Below are positions 1 through 9,399 of a stretch of 64,000 nucleotides of DNA, in pieces. The translations under genes and the position numbers were made by a program. The notes below the pieces were generated by a model. It was not told the origin of the DNA. It searched no databases and saw only the letters and a list, made by a program, of their open reading frames with translations. The DNA is taken from contig NZ_NNBP01000031.1 in assembly GCF_002803155.1 (NCBI RefSeq), positions 1-64,000 on the forward strand, in the 5' to 3' direction. Numbering within the stretch: the stretch's first letter is position 1; every line of letters begins with the position of its first letter. Origin of the DNA: Streptomyces sp. CB02959. Its GTDB lineage: Bacteria; Actinomycetota; Actinomycetes; Streptomycetales; Streptomycetaceae.

Positions 1-110
1 CCCGGAAAGACAACAGCGTCTGAGGGCCGATCCAGCACCTCGCCAGGCTGCTGCAGGCGCCAGGCGGTGATCCGCTGCAGGCAGCCCCATAGGGCCGAGG
101 CGGCATCTCC

Positions 111-797
111 TCACCGTTCGACGGGTTGCGACAGAGCATGTTTGACCTGCCGAGTCCGCTCGTCGGTAAGGACTTCGACCCGGTCGTTCGCCAGTGCCTC
201 CATGGTCTGCTCCGCAACATCATCCGCACTGATCTTCGGTGCGTCCGTGAAGGAACTGAGATCCGTTTCCACGAAACCGGCGTGGACACCGATCACGAGA
301 GTTCCCTGCTCGCGCAGGCCTTCCCGCAGCGCGCCCGTCAAGGACCACTGGGCTGCCTTGGAGGCCGCATACCCGGGATAGTCCGGCCGGGACACCCAGG
401 AGGCGGTCGACAGCATGTTGATCAGTGCGCCGCCGCCATTACGCGCCAGGACCGGCGCGAAGGCACGGGACACGGCCCAGGTGCCGAAGTAGTTGACCTC
501 CATCGCCTCGCGCGCGCCGGCGAAGGAGCCAGTCCACAGCTTAGTGTCGAAACCTCCGACGCCCGCGTTGTTGATCACGATGGTGACGTCATCGGCGGCC
601 GCGGCCGCCGCGGCGATCTCTTCCATCACGGTGACGTCCAAACGCAGCGGAGTCAGATCCTTGTCGCCCACGCTCGCCGGATCGCGGACACCGGCGTAGA
701 CCGTCACTGATCCCCGCGCGATGAGCGCGCGGGCGAACGCGTAGCCGATGCCACGATTGGCCCCGGTAACCAGGGCAGTCGATCCTCTGATCTCCAT
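111..797 (-). CDS. SDR family NAD(P)-dependent oxidoreductase
   Basis: Classical short-chain dehydrogenase/reductase of about 228 residues, presumably a cytosolic NAD(P)H-dependent oxidoreductase of unknown substrate. The N-terminus reads MEIRGSTALVTGANRGIG, giving the TGxxxGIG cofactor motif; NNAG follows mid-protein, and a catalytic Ser with YAASK (YxxxK) lies further on. I start at the ATG at 797 because GGAAGGAAGG lies just upstream and the dinucleotide fold begins at once; the open frame extends to 935 but that extension has no family similarity. It stands alone next to a decayed amidohydrolase. Family assignment is firm, substrate unknown. Confidence 0.88.
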   Translation of the reverse strand: MEIRGSTALVTGANRGIGYAFARALIARGSVTVYAGVRDPASVGDKDLTPLRLDVTVMEEIAAAAAAADDVTIVINNAGVGGFDTKLWTGSFAGAREAMEVNYFGTWAVSRAFAPVLARNGGGALINMLSTASWVSRPDYPGYAASKAAQWSLTGALREGLREQGTLVIGVHAGFVETDLSSFTDAPKISADDVAEQTMEALANDRVEVLTDERTRQVKHALSQPVER

Positions 798-1189
798 CGC
801 CCTTCCTTCCCACTGCCGCCTGCCGATCAGCGAGGGACGCCCCTGCGATGGGAGGCTCTGTCGTCGCGCACGCAGGTTGCCCACGCGAGAAGTCCTCACC
901 ACCACCAGCGTGCATCGGGCGCCGCAGCGACGCACGCGAGACGGCTCCCGGTTGCAGGACCCTTATCCACTGTCAGCGACCGGCCCTCACAGAGCGACCT
1001 CCGCCGAGATGACGTACGAGGGCTTCCTGGAACACCGGCACGAGGCGCTGACCTGGTCGAACGGTGGGGGCTTCATGCGGCAGCCCTGGCACGCAGTGGC
1101 CGCACCGCCGACGCACCGGCGGGCCGCTTCCTACCCATGGCCTTGGTCCCGGCCGTCTTCGAAGACGAACAGTGGCTTGGTGCCGTGTG
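798..1189. other. No recognisable gene
   Basis: Upstream region of the SDR gene running into the amidohydrolase relic. Several frames are open because of GC content but none shows a start with a ribosome site and a recognisable protein. The SDR promoter is expected in its left part; no clear promoter elements were seen. Confidence 0.4.
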
Positions 1190-1775
1190 CGGGTGCCTCG
1201 GCGAGCGCAACGGCTTCTTTGAAGGCTTCGAGCGCGGTGACGACAAGGACGTGGCCCCGCACATCGGAGCCGCCACGAAGGTGGTGGACGCGCTCGGCCG
1301 ACGGATGATCCCGGGGCTCAACGACGCCCATCTGCACGTCATTCGGGGCGGGCTCAACTACGTGCTGGAACTGCGCTGGGACGGTGTTCGCACGCTGCGC
1401 CGGGGCCTGGCCATGCTGCGGGAACAGGCCGCGCGCACCCCCAAGGGCCAGTGGGTGCGGGTGGTGGGAGGCTGGTCGGCCGAGCAGTTCGCCGAGCGAA
1501 GACTGCCGAGCGTCGCGGAGCTGAATGCCGCCGCTCCCGACACCCCGGTTTTCGTCCTGCACCTGTACCAGTCCGCCGTCCTCAACCGGGCTGCGGTGAA
1601 GGCGGCCGGATTCGGCAAGGACACGCCCGATCCGCAAGGCGGACAGATCGTCCGCGGCCGGGACGGGGAGCCGACGGGCCTGCTGCTCGCGGCGCCCAGC
1701 GCCCTCGTCCTCTACTCGACCCTGGCCAAGGCGCCGGTGCTGGAGGGCCAGGAAACGCCCCTGTACTCGCTCGAC
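1190..1775 (+). pseudogene. Amidohydrolase (YtcJ-like) 5' fragment
   Basis: The plus-strand frame contains the N-terminal part of a YtcJ-type metal-dependent amidohydrolase: the strand before the barrel (VVDALGRRMIPGLNDAHLH) with the HxH metal-binding pair, followed by GQWVRVVGGWSAEQF and LPSVAELNAAAPDTPVFVLH. Family members are about 550 residues. Here similarity stops near 1775 after roughly 190 residues and the frame then runs into unrelated sequence, so the remaining metal ligands are absent. The start is also unclear. A non-functional relic; it meets the 3' end of a FUSC relic on the other strand. Confidence 0.7.
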
Positions 1776-1799
1776 GGTATGAGCTCAGCCGAGCGCGGG

Positions 1800-2255
1800 C
1801 CGCATGCCTCGATCGGGAGGGCCCGGTCCAAATCATCCTCACCGCGGCGGAAGCGTCGTACCTGCCACCGTCTGCGGTCGGATCTCGGTGCAGGGCCTCC
1901 TTGAATACTTCGTTCGCCGCCGGTGGACTGACTTCGCGGGGCGAAGCCGCGAGGCCCGTCAGTACGCGGCCGGACGTCTCGAACCAGCCAACGACGGGCT
2001 CGCAGGCGCCCAGGATCGCGGCGCGGGCGGCGGATCGGTCACCCCTGGGCTGGTAACCCGCGCGCGACCACAGGTCGACTATGGCGTCTCCGGTGAGCCG
2101 CAGGGCGGAGGCCGTGTTGGCCAAGCGGCTCACCTCGGGCAGCACGAGCCGCTTGGTACCGCGCTCGGCCACGTATCCCCGGAACTGTTCGTCGACGGCG
2201 GCACCACCCAGTTCTAGCTGCAGGACTGGATCGAATCCCTCACCGACCCCAGCAC
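1800..2255 (-). pseudogene. FUSC family membrane protein, C-terminal fragment
   Basis: A minus-strand frame reads EQFRGYVAERGTKRLVLPEV, then a stretch containing LRLTGDAIVDLW and later PVVGWFETSGRVL and AVRMIWTG. This resembles the cytoplasmic C-terminal region of Streptomyces FUSC (aromatic acid exporter-like) membrane proteins. The membrane-spanning N-terminal part is missing: upstream of about 2255 the frame becomes arginine/proline-rich noncoding-like sequence. It abuts the amidohydrolase relic tail to tail, suggesting two old genes truncated at a common junction. Assigned from remembered family sequence, so moderate confidence. Confidence 0.45.
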
Positions 2256-2733
2256 GATCAAGGCTCACGCCGAGCTGCTGTGCGACACCGCGGTCGCCGC
2301 CGACGAGGACCTGGTCGGTACCTTGGCGGCGGGGCCACGACGGCCGTGCGGCAGGCGGCGGTTGTGGGCCCACCGGGTCTCCTCCGGCCGGCGGCAGAGC
2401 CCGAGACGGCCGCCGTCGCGCGCGGCCCTGGAGAGGCGAGCGGACCTCGACAGTCGTGACGGCAGGCCCGGGCCAGCGGAGCACGACAGCCAGCCGGACT
2501 GGCGCCGAGGTCGGACGGCCGTCAGGCGCCCCACGACCAGCTAAGTCGTCAGCGGCAAACTGGCACAGAACGTGTCGACTTTCCGGCTCTCGCGTGCATG
2601 CGGGTGTCTGTCGCCCGCCGAACGGTCGAACCGATGCTCCGCACGGCTCGACGGGGCGCACGGTGGGCTCGCGATGGCTGCGCGGTTCCTACTCGCCCCC
2701 TGCTGGCAGAGCTCCGACGGCTGCGGTGTAGCC
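2256..2733. other. No recognisable gene
   Basis: All frames here are GC-driven and low in recognisable content. A short plus-strand stretch from about 2218 (LQDWIESLTDPSTIKAHAEL) looks protein-like but has no start codon and I do not recognise it. Confidence 0.35.
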
Positions 2734-2775
2734 GGGTGGTGCCCCGCCGCCGTGCACGGCGGCGGGGCACCACCC
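2734..2775 (-). terminator. 42-bp perfect palindrome, probable terminator
   Basis: Bases 2734-2754 are the exact reverse complement of 2755-2775, giving two 21-bp arms with no spacer, centred on GTGCAC. It lies 20 bp beyond the stop codon (2795) of the minus-strand nuclease-lectin relic and would fold into a very stable GC hairpin. Streptomyces terminators commonly lack a U-tract, so terminator is the simplest role; the perfection of the palindrome is unusual. Confidence 0.65.
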
Positions 2776-2794
2776 TCACGGGGCGGGGCAAGGC

Positions 2795-4184
2795 TTACAC
2801 GGAGGGGTCTCCGGGTGTCCCGGGTCCTCCGGGCGGGTCGGCCGCCGGGCCGGCGGGGTCCGGGTGGAGGTAGAAGACCTCGCCGGGGAACGGCGGGGCA
2901 CTGGGCTGGTTGTGGCGCTGAACGAGGGTGGCGCCGTCCGATTTCGAGTTGTGGTCGACACTGGCGTACAGGCGGGTGGAGTTGTTGCGCAGCTCGGTCT
3001 CGTTCGGCCGGAACGGGTTGGGGTGCACCAGGGTCCAGTTCTGGGTGTCCGCCTGCCGGCCGCCGGGGGCGGGGAGCCGTCCGGGCCGTGGCAGGTCCAG
3101 ATGTTGAGGGCGTCGCCGGCCCGGGACTTCTGGCCCTCGTCGACGTCCAGGCACTTCTGGCTGCTGTAGCTGATCAGGCGGTACAGCGGGCCCCTGCCGA
3201 TTCCGACGCTGTTCCGCTCCAGGCCCACAGTCGGTTGGTGGCGCCGGTGGTGTGGTACTGGATGACGTGCGTCCCGTCGCCCAGGCTCTCGTGGAAGACG
3301 TCCAGGTTCAGGCCGCTGAGGCCCGAGGTCACGGTGAGGTCCCGCGGCCCGGCTCCGGCCTGCAGCGAGCCGAAGTAGGGCCAGTGGTCGCTGCCGCGGT
3401 TGGCCTCGACGGTGGCCTGCCATGTCTGCGTGTCGACGTTGGAGAACATGTAGTCCAGTTCGCCCTCGCTTCGCTGGGTGGCCTGCTCGCTGTTGTAGAT
3501 GCGGGTTCCGGCCGGGAGCCTGCCGTTCTGCTCGCCGGGATCACGGTTGAAGTCCCCCAGCGCCACCCAGCGGGCGATGCGGCGTGTGGCCGCCGCGGCG
3601 GCGAACCTGCGCACCAGGGGCGGCCCGTCGGCGTCCCGTCCCCCGCCATTGCGATTGCCGGCCGAGGCGTGCACGCTGGCGAACAGGACGTGGTCGGCGC
3701 TGCGGACCACGCCGAGCCGTCGCGGTTGGTGCCGCCGATCTGCACCACCTGGTCGGCGCGGAAGGTGGTGACCATTCCGACGTTCCGCGATGCCTGGGGA
3801 ACGATGTAGAGGTAGCGGTTTTCGTCGCGGCCGATTCGCCACGAATAGACCTCGACGATGCCGATCGAGCGCAGCTGCCGGACTCCCCGGGGCGGCACGC
3901 TGGGAACTTCCTGGAGTGCTACCACGCTGCTGGTCCGGGCGATCGCGGCCACACCGGCCCAGCGGTCGCGCCCGTTCTCCATGTTCCAGGTGACCAGTCG
4001 GTGGCTGTCCGGGCTCGCCGTCTGTGCTGTGCCGCCTCCTTTCCACCACCAGCAGGCCGCCGAGCGTCAGCGCGGTGGCGACGACGGCTGCAGCACGGTG
4101 CAGCCGCCTGCCGCGCGCCCGGGCCGTAGGCGCTTCAGGTGGTCGCTTGGCCGGCCATCGGCGCAGTGACGTAAGGAACCGCAT
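2795..4184 (-). pseudogene. CdtB-like endonuclease/exonuclease/phosphatase with ricin-type lectin domain, frameshifted
   Basis: Secreted nuclease-type gene in pieces. It starts at 4184 (MRFLTSLRRW, then a hydrophobic export segment), then changes frame four times, near 4040, 3712, 3200 and 3075. Joined, it reads VTWNMENGRDRW, VVALQEVPSVPP (the catalytic Glu of DNase I-like enzymes), FASVHASAGNRNGG (His), ALGDFNRDP (Asp/Asn) and GSDHWPYF (catalytic His), followed by a ricin-type region with LNLDVF, SSQKCLDVDEG and QNWTLVHPNPF. The pattern fits the cytolethal-distending-toxin B branch. All active-site residues survive, so decay is recent or some shifts are sequence errors. It ends at TAA (2795) before a strong hairpin. 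Confidence 0.75.
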
Positions 4185-4260
4185 GATTGGGCGTGTCCGA
4201 CGGGTCCCGTGACGGGTCTGGAGGTGGATCCGCTAGTGAGAACGAGGAGGGAGAACAAGC

Positions 4261-4662
4261 TCAGCGCGTGAGCACGACCCCCACCGCGACGCCGAGGAAG
4301 ATCATGCTTCCGGCGAACAGGCCGACGATCCGAGACAGGCGGTGCTTCCGGGTGAATACCCTTGCGCATGCCGGCCTTTCGGGAAGGTAGACGACCGGCA
4401 CATGGGCTCCGAGGGCCAGCCCCAGCCCCAGCCCCGTCGCGACGGGCCGGAACCTGACGGCCCGGCCCTGGCGGTCGGTGAACTCGATGACGGGCGTCGA
4501 ACAATCGTCCGCCGGCTCATGCTCCTGGTCCACCACCACCCCCTCGGCATGCAGCCCGTAGCAGCTCAGCCGCATCTGCAGCCGCGCCTCCCGCGCACCG
4601 GCCCACAGACTCACCAGGCCCGCCAATACGGCCAGCCCGATAGCGATCGTTTCACCCGTCAT
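4261..4662 (-). CDS. DUF3592 domain-containing membrane protein
   Basis: A 133-residue protein starting MTGETIAIGLAVLAGLVSLW, a membrane segment, followed by a soluble stretch (GVVVDQEHE, PVIEFTDRQGRAVRF, VPVVYLPERPACARVF) and a second membrane segment at the end (RIVGLFAGSMIFLGVAVGVV). This two-TM layout with the strand-rich middle is typical of DUF3592 proteins, whose function is unknown. The ATG at 4662 is preceded by GGGAG; the longer open frame to 5124 is not supported. It follows the nuclease relic's start on the same strand and may once have been upstream of it. Confidence 0.8.
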   Translation of the reverse strand: MTGETIAIGLAVLAGLVSLWAGAREARLQMRLSCYGLHAEGVVVDQEHEPADDCSTPVIEFTDRQGRAVRFRPVATGLGLGLALGAHVPVVYLPERPACARVFTRKHRLSRIVGLFAGSMIFLGVAVGVVLTR

Positions 4663-4835
4663 CCGTGCCCTGCTCTCCCTCGCGCAGCGCCCGCCCGGCA
4701 CGGGCCGCGCATCAGGAGGACGCGGCACGCAGCCCGATGGTTCACGAAGGTGCGCGGGCACACCGGCTCCTCGGGCTTCCGTGGCCGTGGCGGGGGGGCG
4801 ACGAAGGGCCGCCCCGCTCCCTGAAGCCGAGGTCA
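4663..4835. other. Short intergenic gap
   Basis: Between the DUF3592 start and the stop of the second integrase relic. Nothing recognisable apart from the DUF3592 ribosome site. Confidence 0.4.
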
Positions 4836-5344
4836 TCACCGGAGCCACTCTCTGCGGACGCTGGGGCGGTCGTGTGTCTTCTTGCCGTTGGGGCGGTGGG
4901 TGGCGCGGTACTGGGCCAAGGACATGCAGTGGTGTCCGGTGACCTCGCCGAGCTCGCCGACCCCCTGGGTGGTCAGCCAGTTGAGCCACCGGACCAGTTG
5001 CAGCAGTTCGTCGTAGAGGCTGTTGACGACGCGGACCGTCCGGTTGGCGTACGGCAGCGTTCGAACGGCTTGCTGCCCGGGGGCCATCTGGGCGGCGATG
5101 TACTCCTTGGCCACCGTCTTCCACCGCTCATTGATGATCCCCGAGAAGTCCAGGCGCCGTGCGCACTTCGCCACGTAGGCGGGGATCCCGATGACCTGGG
5201 TGAAGACCCAGACGTCGTCCTCGAATACCGAGCGGGCCGCCCAGATGGGGAGAATGAAGCCGGCCAGACGGCAAATGTCGGCCCCGGCGAAGGGCGAGGT
5301 GCGGTTTTGGACGGCGGGACCTCGGTCAAGGGTGTGGTATTCAC
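4836..5344 (-). pseudogene. Second integrase of a paired-integrase operon, N-terminal relic
   Basis: Begins with GTG at 5344, whose GTGA overlaps the stop of the upstream integrase gene, so the two were translationally coupled. The first codons read VNTTPLTEVPPSKTAPRPS; the frame then shifts and continues as AGADICRLAGFILPIWAARS, FEDDVWVFTQVIGIPAYVAK, LDFSGIINERWKTVAKEYIA and LNWLTTQGVGELGEVTGHHC, ending near SVRREWLR at 4836. This matches the N-terminal region of the large Streptomyces site-specific integrases usually found as adjacent gene pairs. Catalytic-domain sequence is missing, so it cannot recombine DNA. Confidence 0.65.
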
Positions 5345-6713
5345 AGGGTGCTCTCCTCGGGCAGGAGCAGTATCTCGGCGTCGGTGTCGGTGACCTGGGC
5401 GGCAGCCGCAGCGAGCTGCGTGGGGTCGTACTTGGTCAGGACTTCCTCGATGCGCTGGGCGTAGTGACCGAAGACGGGCATGAACTGCGCGGCGGGCATC
5501 TGCTGCCACTACCGGGCGAAGAACGCCTTCATGCGCAGGAGGTTCGCCGCGTGCCGCGGCGTGAAGAGGGCGAGTGGACACAGCAGGCACACCCAGGGGC
5601 GGGCCGGTTCACGGCTTTCTCTTCGGGCCGTGCAATCCCGCGGTCGGATCGGCGCAGGACGCCACGAACACATCGCGCTGGCCACCCACGAGTTCAGTGA
5701 TCGCCCGATCGTCCAACTCCAGTTCGCTGACCGGCCGCGGGAACTGACGGGCCAGGTCGGCGACCTGCTCGTCCGACACAGCATGGGCGATTGCCCCCTC
5801 CGGAGCAGATCACCCTGGGCCTGCTCGACGATGTCTTCCAGCGCGCTCTGCTGGGCCTCGGTCATCGAGGACAGGTAGTGGTCGCCTTCCACTCCCGGGG
5901 TGTGGTTGGGGTCGATCGTCGAGCGCCGGTTGCCGATCCAGGCAGAGCGGTCCCGGCGGGACTCGAACGTCGTGCGGATCCGGTGACGGTGCACCATGAC
6001 CGGCGCCCCGTTGGCGTCGACCACCCCCGAGTCTCGGGACCAGTCGACGGCAGTGGACTTGTAGGGGCGCCGTACCTCCACGGCCCGAGGCCCTCGTCGC
6101 CCGCGCGACGCGAGGTGTGGGCGAGCCACAGCCACGTTGCGCAGCCGCGGTGGGCAGTGCGACCTCGCCAGTTCGGCATATTCAAGCCACCGTTCCAACA
6201 GCCGCACAGCCTTGCTCGGCAGCGTGATGCTCTCCTCGGGCGTACGGCCCTTGATATAGCGGACCAGCACCGCACTGTCGTCCGCCCAGTCAAGGCCGTC
6301 GATGCCCAGATCGGCGATGCCGTCCGGCACGATGTCGCTGTACACGCCGAACAGCACCCGGTAGGCGATCACGACGCGAGGGCTGGGGAAGAGCGCTTCG
6401 CGTGCTTCCACGAAGAAGCGCTGATGGCCACGGCCGGTCCGATAGCGCATCTGCTCGTACGACAAACCGGCGCGCTCGCCCAGCTTTCGTGTCGTCGCGG
6501 GCCCGTGGTGAACCATCAGCCAGAAGATGTTCTCTCGCGTCCAGCCGTGTACGTACGGGTCCTGGCCGGCCTCTGCCGTTTCTCTGGCCGCCCGGTACGC
6601 AGCCCATGACGCCTTGGCGATCGTTCGGGCTGCACGGGTCAGCCCGGACCAGGCGATTTCGTCGTACGGCGGCAGTGGCTCACTGTTCGGGTGCCGGTTG
6701 TAAAGACGCAGCA
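5341..6713 (-). pseudogene. Large tyrosine-recombinase-type integrase, C-terminal relic
   Basis: Minus-strand relic of a Streptomyces large integrase. Recognisable stretches are DDSAVLVRYIKGRTPEESIT and LPSKAVRLLERWLEYAELAR (core), HRHRIRTTF and TIDPNHTPGVEGDHYL (catalytic C-terminal region), CLLCPLALFTPRHAANLLRM (CxxC element) and the terminal EVLTKYDPTQLAAAAAQV with stop at 5341. Between 5520 and 5830 it changes frame twice, and an in-frame TAG sits where a Gln would be (FFAR-stop-WQQM). Its 5' part is gone: at about 6713 it joins in frame the start of an unrelated hydrolase. Confidence 0.7.
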
Positions 6714-6960
6714 CCGTGCGCACGCACGCGTGCACGAACTCGGCGTGGTCGTGAATGGAATTCCCCGGCCGCCACTGCGCCGGGTAGGAACGGCAGTGCC
6801 AGGGAAGATCGGGCGCGCTCGCGCGATATCCGCGTGCAGCGAGCAACGGCAGAAGGTGCCGGTAGATCCGAGAGCCTGTGGCCCCCGGGTGAATGCACAC
6901 GATCGGGACGCCTTCGCCGGCCTCGTCGAAGTAGGTGCGTGCACCGTTGACCGCGGACAT
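6714..6960 (-). pseudogene. Alpha/beta hydrolase, N-terminal fragment
   Basis: Starts MSAVNGARTYFDEAGEGVPI and continues with VCIHPGATGSRIYRHLLPLL, APDLPWHCRSYP and SIHDHAEFVHAC, the N-terminal core of an alpha/beta hydrolase with the oxyanion-region HPG. After about 82 residues, before the nucleophile elbow, it passes without a stop into integrase sequence. The nucleophile, acid and His are lost. No strong ribosome site precedes ATG 6960. Confidence 0.65.
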
Positions 6961-7383
6961 AGCGGCCCGTGATCGGTTCGAAGATCGTCATCACTCAGCT
7001 CCTTGCCGGTCACATGCAGGGATTTTTCGTCCGCATGGCAGGGGCTCACTGTTAGCATTAAGGCAACTGAGATCTGGGTAAAGCAAACTGGGATCTTAGC
7101 GCGCTGCCCGCGGGCGGCGACGGGCCGGTATCCGGCTGACAGCGCCGCTGAGTCCGAGGCCAATACGGGGTTGGGTGAGGGATTCTGGCTGGTGAGGCCG
7201 ATGGTCTTCGATACTCTGCACTGGAGTGAGGACGGGGCGGAGTGCAGGGACTGCTTCGTCGAATCCGACGGGGTTGTCCGTTTGCCTTACGGCCTTGCCA
7301 GTGTTGAGACCGTGACTCACTGGGCTGAGCTGCCCACCCTTCCAGGCGGGATGACGCACCTGGTTCTCGGGGAAGGCGCGCAG
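6961..7383. other. Intergenic region with AT-rich patch
   Basis: Upstream of the hydrolase fragment. A locally AT-rich patch at about 7040-7095 carries two imperfect copies of AACTGRGATCT about 20 bp apart, possibly a remnant promoter/operator. A plus-strand frame from 7003 to 7425 is open but matches no family I know and has no convincing ribosome site. Confidence 0.35.
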
Positions 7384-7626
7384 TCAGTTCTCCAGAATGC
7401 GTGGGGCGCTCGTTCCCTCACCTGACCGACGGCGCGCTCCGACGGCTGGCGCGAGTTCCTCGTTCTCTCGATGGGCCCGGGCCGTGGGCATCAGGCCGTC
7501 CAACGCGGCCCGGATCCGCACGAGTTCGTCGATGTGCTCGGAGAGTAGGTCGGGCTCCTGCGTCATCCGCTGCACACAGTCGCATGTGTCAAAGTCCCGA
7601 CATGGAATCGTCGGCGCGTGTGTCAC
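7384..7626 (-). pseudogene. MerR-type regulator, C-terminal fragment
   Basis: The frame reads DFDTCDCVQRMTQEPDLLSE and HIDELVRIRAALDGLMPTAR, the C-terminal dimerisation helix region common in MerR-family regulators. The DNA-binding winged-helix N-terminus is absent. It points away from the intact esterase at 7858, so it may be the relic of a regulator once divergent from it. Confidence 0.4.
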
Positions 7627-7857
7627 CGAGGAGGCTGTGCCGTCACCAAGTCGAGCATCCTACGCGGGACGGATCAGGCGGTTCCTTGGAATGCCTTTGC
7701 GGAGGATGGGCAACTACAATGCACATATGTGCCCATCAGGGGCTTGAACGAGGGCGGAGGCACTGCTGGCCGCCTCGCAGTCCGAGCGTAGCGCGACGGT
7801 CTTCAGCGCCCCGCGCAGGACACCGTGCTCTTCTCGGATTTCCCAGGGAGCGTTCCC

Positions 7858-8826
7858 ATGGCTGGTCAAACCGCGTCAATCGTCCTTGAGCCCGAGGCAC
7901 AACAACTCGCCGACGCGACGTCGCATCATCCGTTCCTGTATGAGCTGGATCCGACCGCAGCACGCAAGGTGCTCGACGACCTCCAGGCCGCGCCAGTCGA
8001 CAAACTGCCGGTCGACGAGGAGTGGGTTTCGGTTCCGGCAGCGGTGGGCGATGTACGGGTACGCATCGTCAAGCCGCAGGGTGCCACTGGAACGCTGCCC
8101 GTCGTGTTGTACATGCACGGCGGTGGCTGGGTGCTGGGCAATGCCGGTACTCACGACCGCCTGGTACGCGAGTTGGCGGTCGGCGCCCGTGCGGCAGTGG
8201 CCTTCGTGGAGTACACGCCGTCGCCCGAAGCGCACTACCCCGTGGCCATCGAGCAGGGCTACGCCACCGAGCAGTGGATCGTCCGCGAGGGGGCGTCCAG
8301 GGGGCTTGATGCGCAGCGCATGGCAGTGGCCGGGGAATCGGTTGGCGGGAACATGACCGCCGCGCTCGCCCTCATGGCCAAGGAGCGCGGTGACGTCAAG
8401 TTCGTACAGCAGTCAATGTATTACCCGGTGACGGATGCAGCCATGGACACCGGTTCCTACGACCAATTCGCCACCGGCTACTACCTGAGCCGCAAGCTGA
8501 TGGAATGGTTCTGGGACGCCTACACGAACGACCCGAAGCAACGCGCGGAGATCACCGCGTCTCCCAACCACGCCACCATCGAGCAGCTCTCCGGCCTGCC
8601 GCCCGCCCTGCTGCTCGTCGACGAGGCCGACGTCCTGCGTGATGAGGGCGAGGCGTATGCCGCCAAGCTCAGAGCAGCCGACGTTCCGGTGACCACGGTG
8701 CGCTACGACGGCACGGTGCACGACTTCATGATGCTCAACTCGCTGAGTCAGTCCAAAGCCGCCCGCGGAGCCATCGACCAGGCAACGGCGTTCCTGCGCA
8801 ACGCCCTCGGAACCGCCCAGGTCTAG
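7858..8826 (+). CDS. Alpha/beta hydrolase fold esterase (HSL/acetyl-hydrolase type)
   Basis: A 322-residue cytosolic carboxylic-ester hydrolase of the hormone-sensitive-lipase family. HGGGW at residues 87-91 forms the oxyanion hole, GESVGG at 159-164 holds the nucleophile Ser161, Asp258 lies in DEADVLRDEG, and His288 in GTVHDF completes the triad. Start at ATG 7858 with AGGGAG seven bases upstream; an in-frame start at 7825 lacks a good site. It is paralogous to the esterase at 22226, sharing the VLRDEGEAYAAKLR region, but keeps the full oxyanion motif. Substrate unknown. Confidence 0.9.
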   Translation: MAGQTASIVLEPEAQQLADATSHHPFLYELDPTAARKVLDDLQAAPVDKLPVDEEWVSVPAAVGDVRVRIVKPQGATGTLPVVLYMHGGGWVLGNAGTHDRLVRELAVGARAAVAFVEYTPSPEAHYPVAIEQGYATEQWIVREGASRGLDAQRMAVAGESVGGNMTAALALMAKERGDVKFVQQSMYYPVTDAAMDTGSYDQFATGYYLSRKLMEWFWDAYTNDPKQRAEITASPNHATIEQLSGLPPALLLVDEADVLRDEGEAYAAKLRAADVPVTTVRYDGTVHDFMMLNSLSQSKAARGAIDQATAFLRNALGTAQV

Positions 8827-8892
8827 AGGGCATGCGAAAGGCAAGGCAGCCATGAGTCGCGTGCGTAAGTGACAGGCCGGGATCTACGTGTT

Positions 8893-8914
8893 GGGGACGG
8901 GGACGGGGACGGGG
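8893..8914 (+). repeat. G-quadruplex-type tract
   Basis: Four GGGG runs separated by AC, followed by further GGG runs. It sits in noncoding sequence between the esterase stop and an IS remnant. The motif meets the usual G4 pattern on the plus strand; function unknown. Confidence 0.5.
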
Positions 8915-9046
8915 CGGGCGGTGAGGCGGTTTGCGGTACGGGCTGCACACGCTGTTGGAGGTCTGGAAGGTCTGGGCAAGTGAGCCGGTGGTGGCCCTGG
9001 CGGATGGCGGGGCTTCCGGGCAGTTGGACTCATTGCTGCCCATGAG

Positions 9047-9240
9047 TGAGCCTCCGCCAACTTGAAGGCACAGGTCAAAGGGCTGGCGTGACGGTCTCCC
9101 GAGGTTCTCACGCTGGTCGGAGGCGGCAGTCTCCGGAGTAGATCGTCTGTCAGCGGTTGACTTCAAGATTCGTCAGGACCAGCAGGACGAGCAGGGCGCG
9201 CAGGAGGTGGGTGGCGCGGGTGGTCTCCGTGCTCACTCGC
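9047..9240 (-). mobile_element. 3' end remnant of an IS (DDE transposase, HARBI1/IS5-like)
   Basis: Reads on the minus strand as the last residues of a transposase (RATHLLRALLVL, TNLEVNR-stop) and then noncoding sequence ending in TTCAAGTTGGCGGAGGCTCA (9066 down to 9047). The same order, diverged, is found at 12817-12968 in the fuller plus-strand copy. The rest of the element is missing, leaving about 190 bp. Confidence 0.65.
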
Positions 9241-9399
9241 AAGTCCAGTGCGTCGCGCAGTAGTTCCGGTCAGGAACCCGAGCTGCCGCAGCATCGTCAT
9301 CCTTCCGCCATCCCGACGGCGGCATCTGCCTCGGCGGCGCTCTCCCAGCCCTTCTGCTTGAGTACAAACGCGGCGACGAGGGCGGCGACCACCAAGGAA

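Noticed and set aside
7003..7425. 140-codon plus-strand ORF as a gene
   Set aside because: No ribosome site, no recognisable domain, and it overlaps a promoter-like AT patch and a MerR relic on the other strand.
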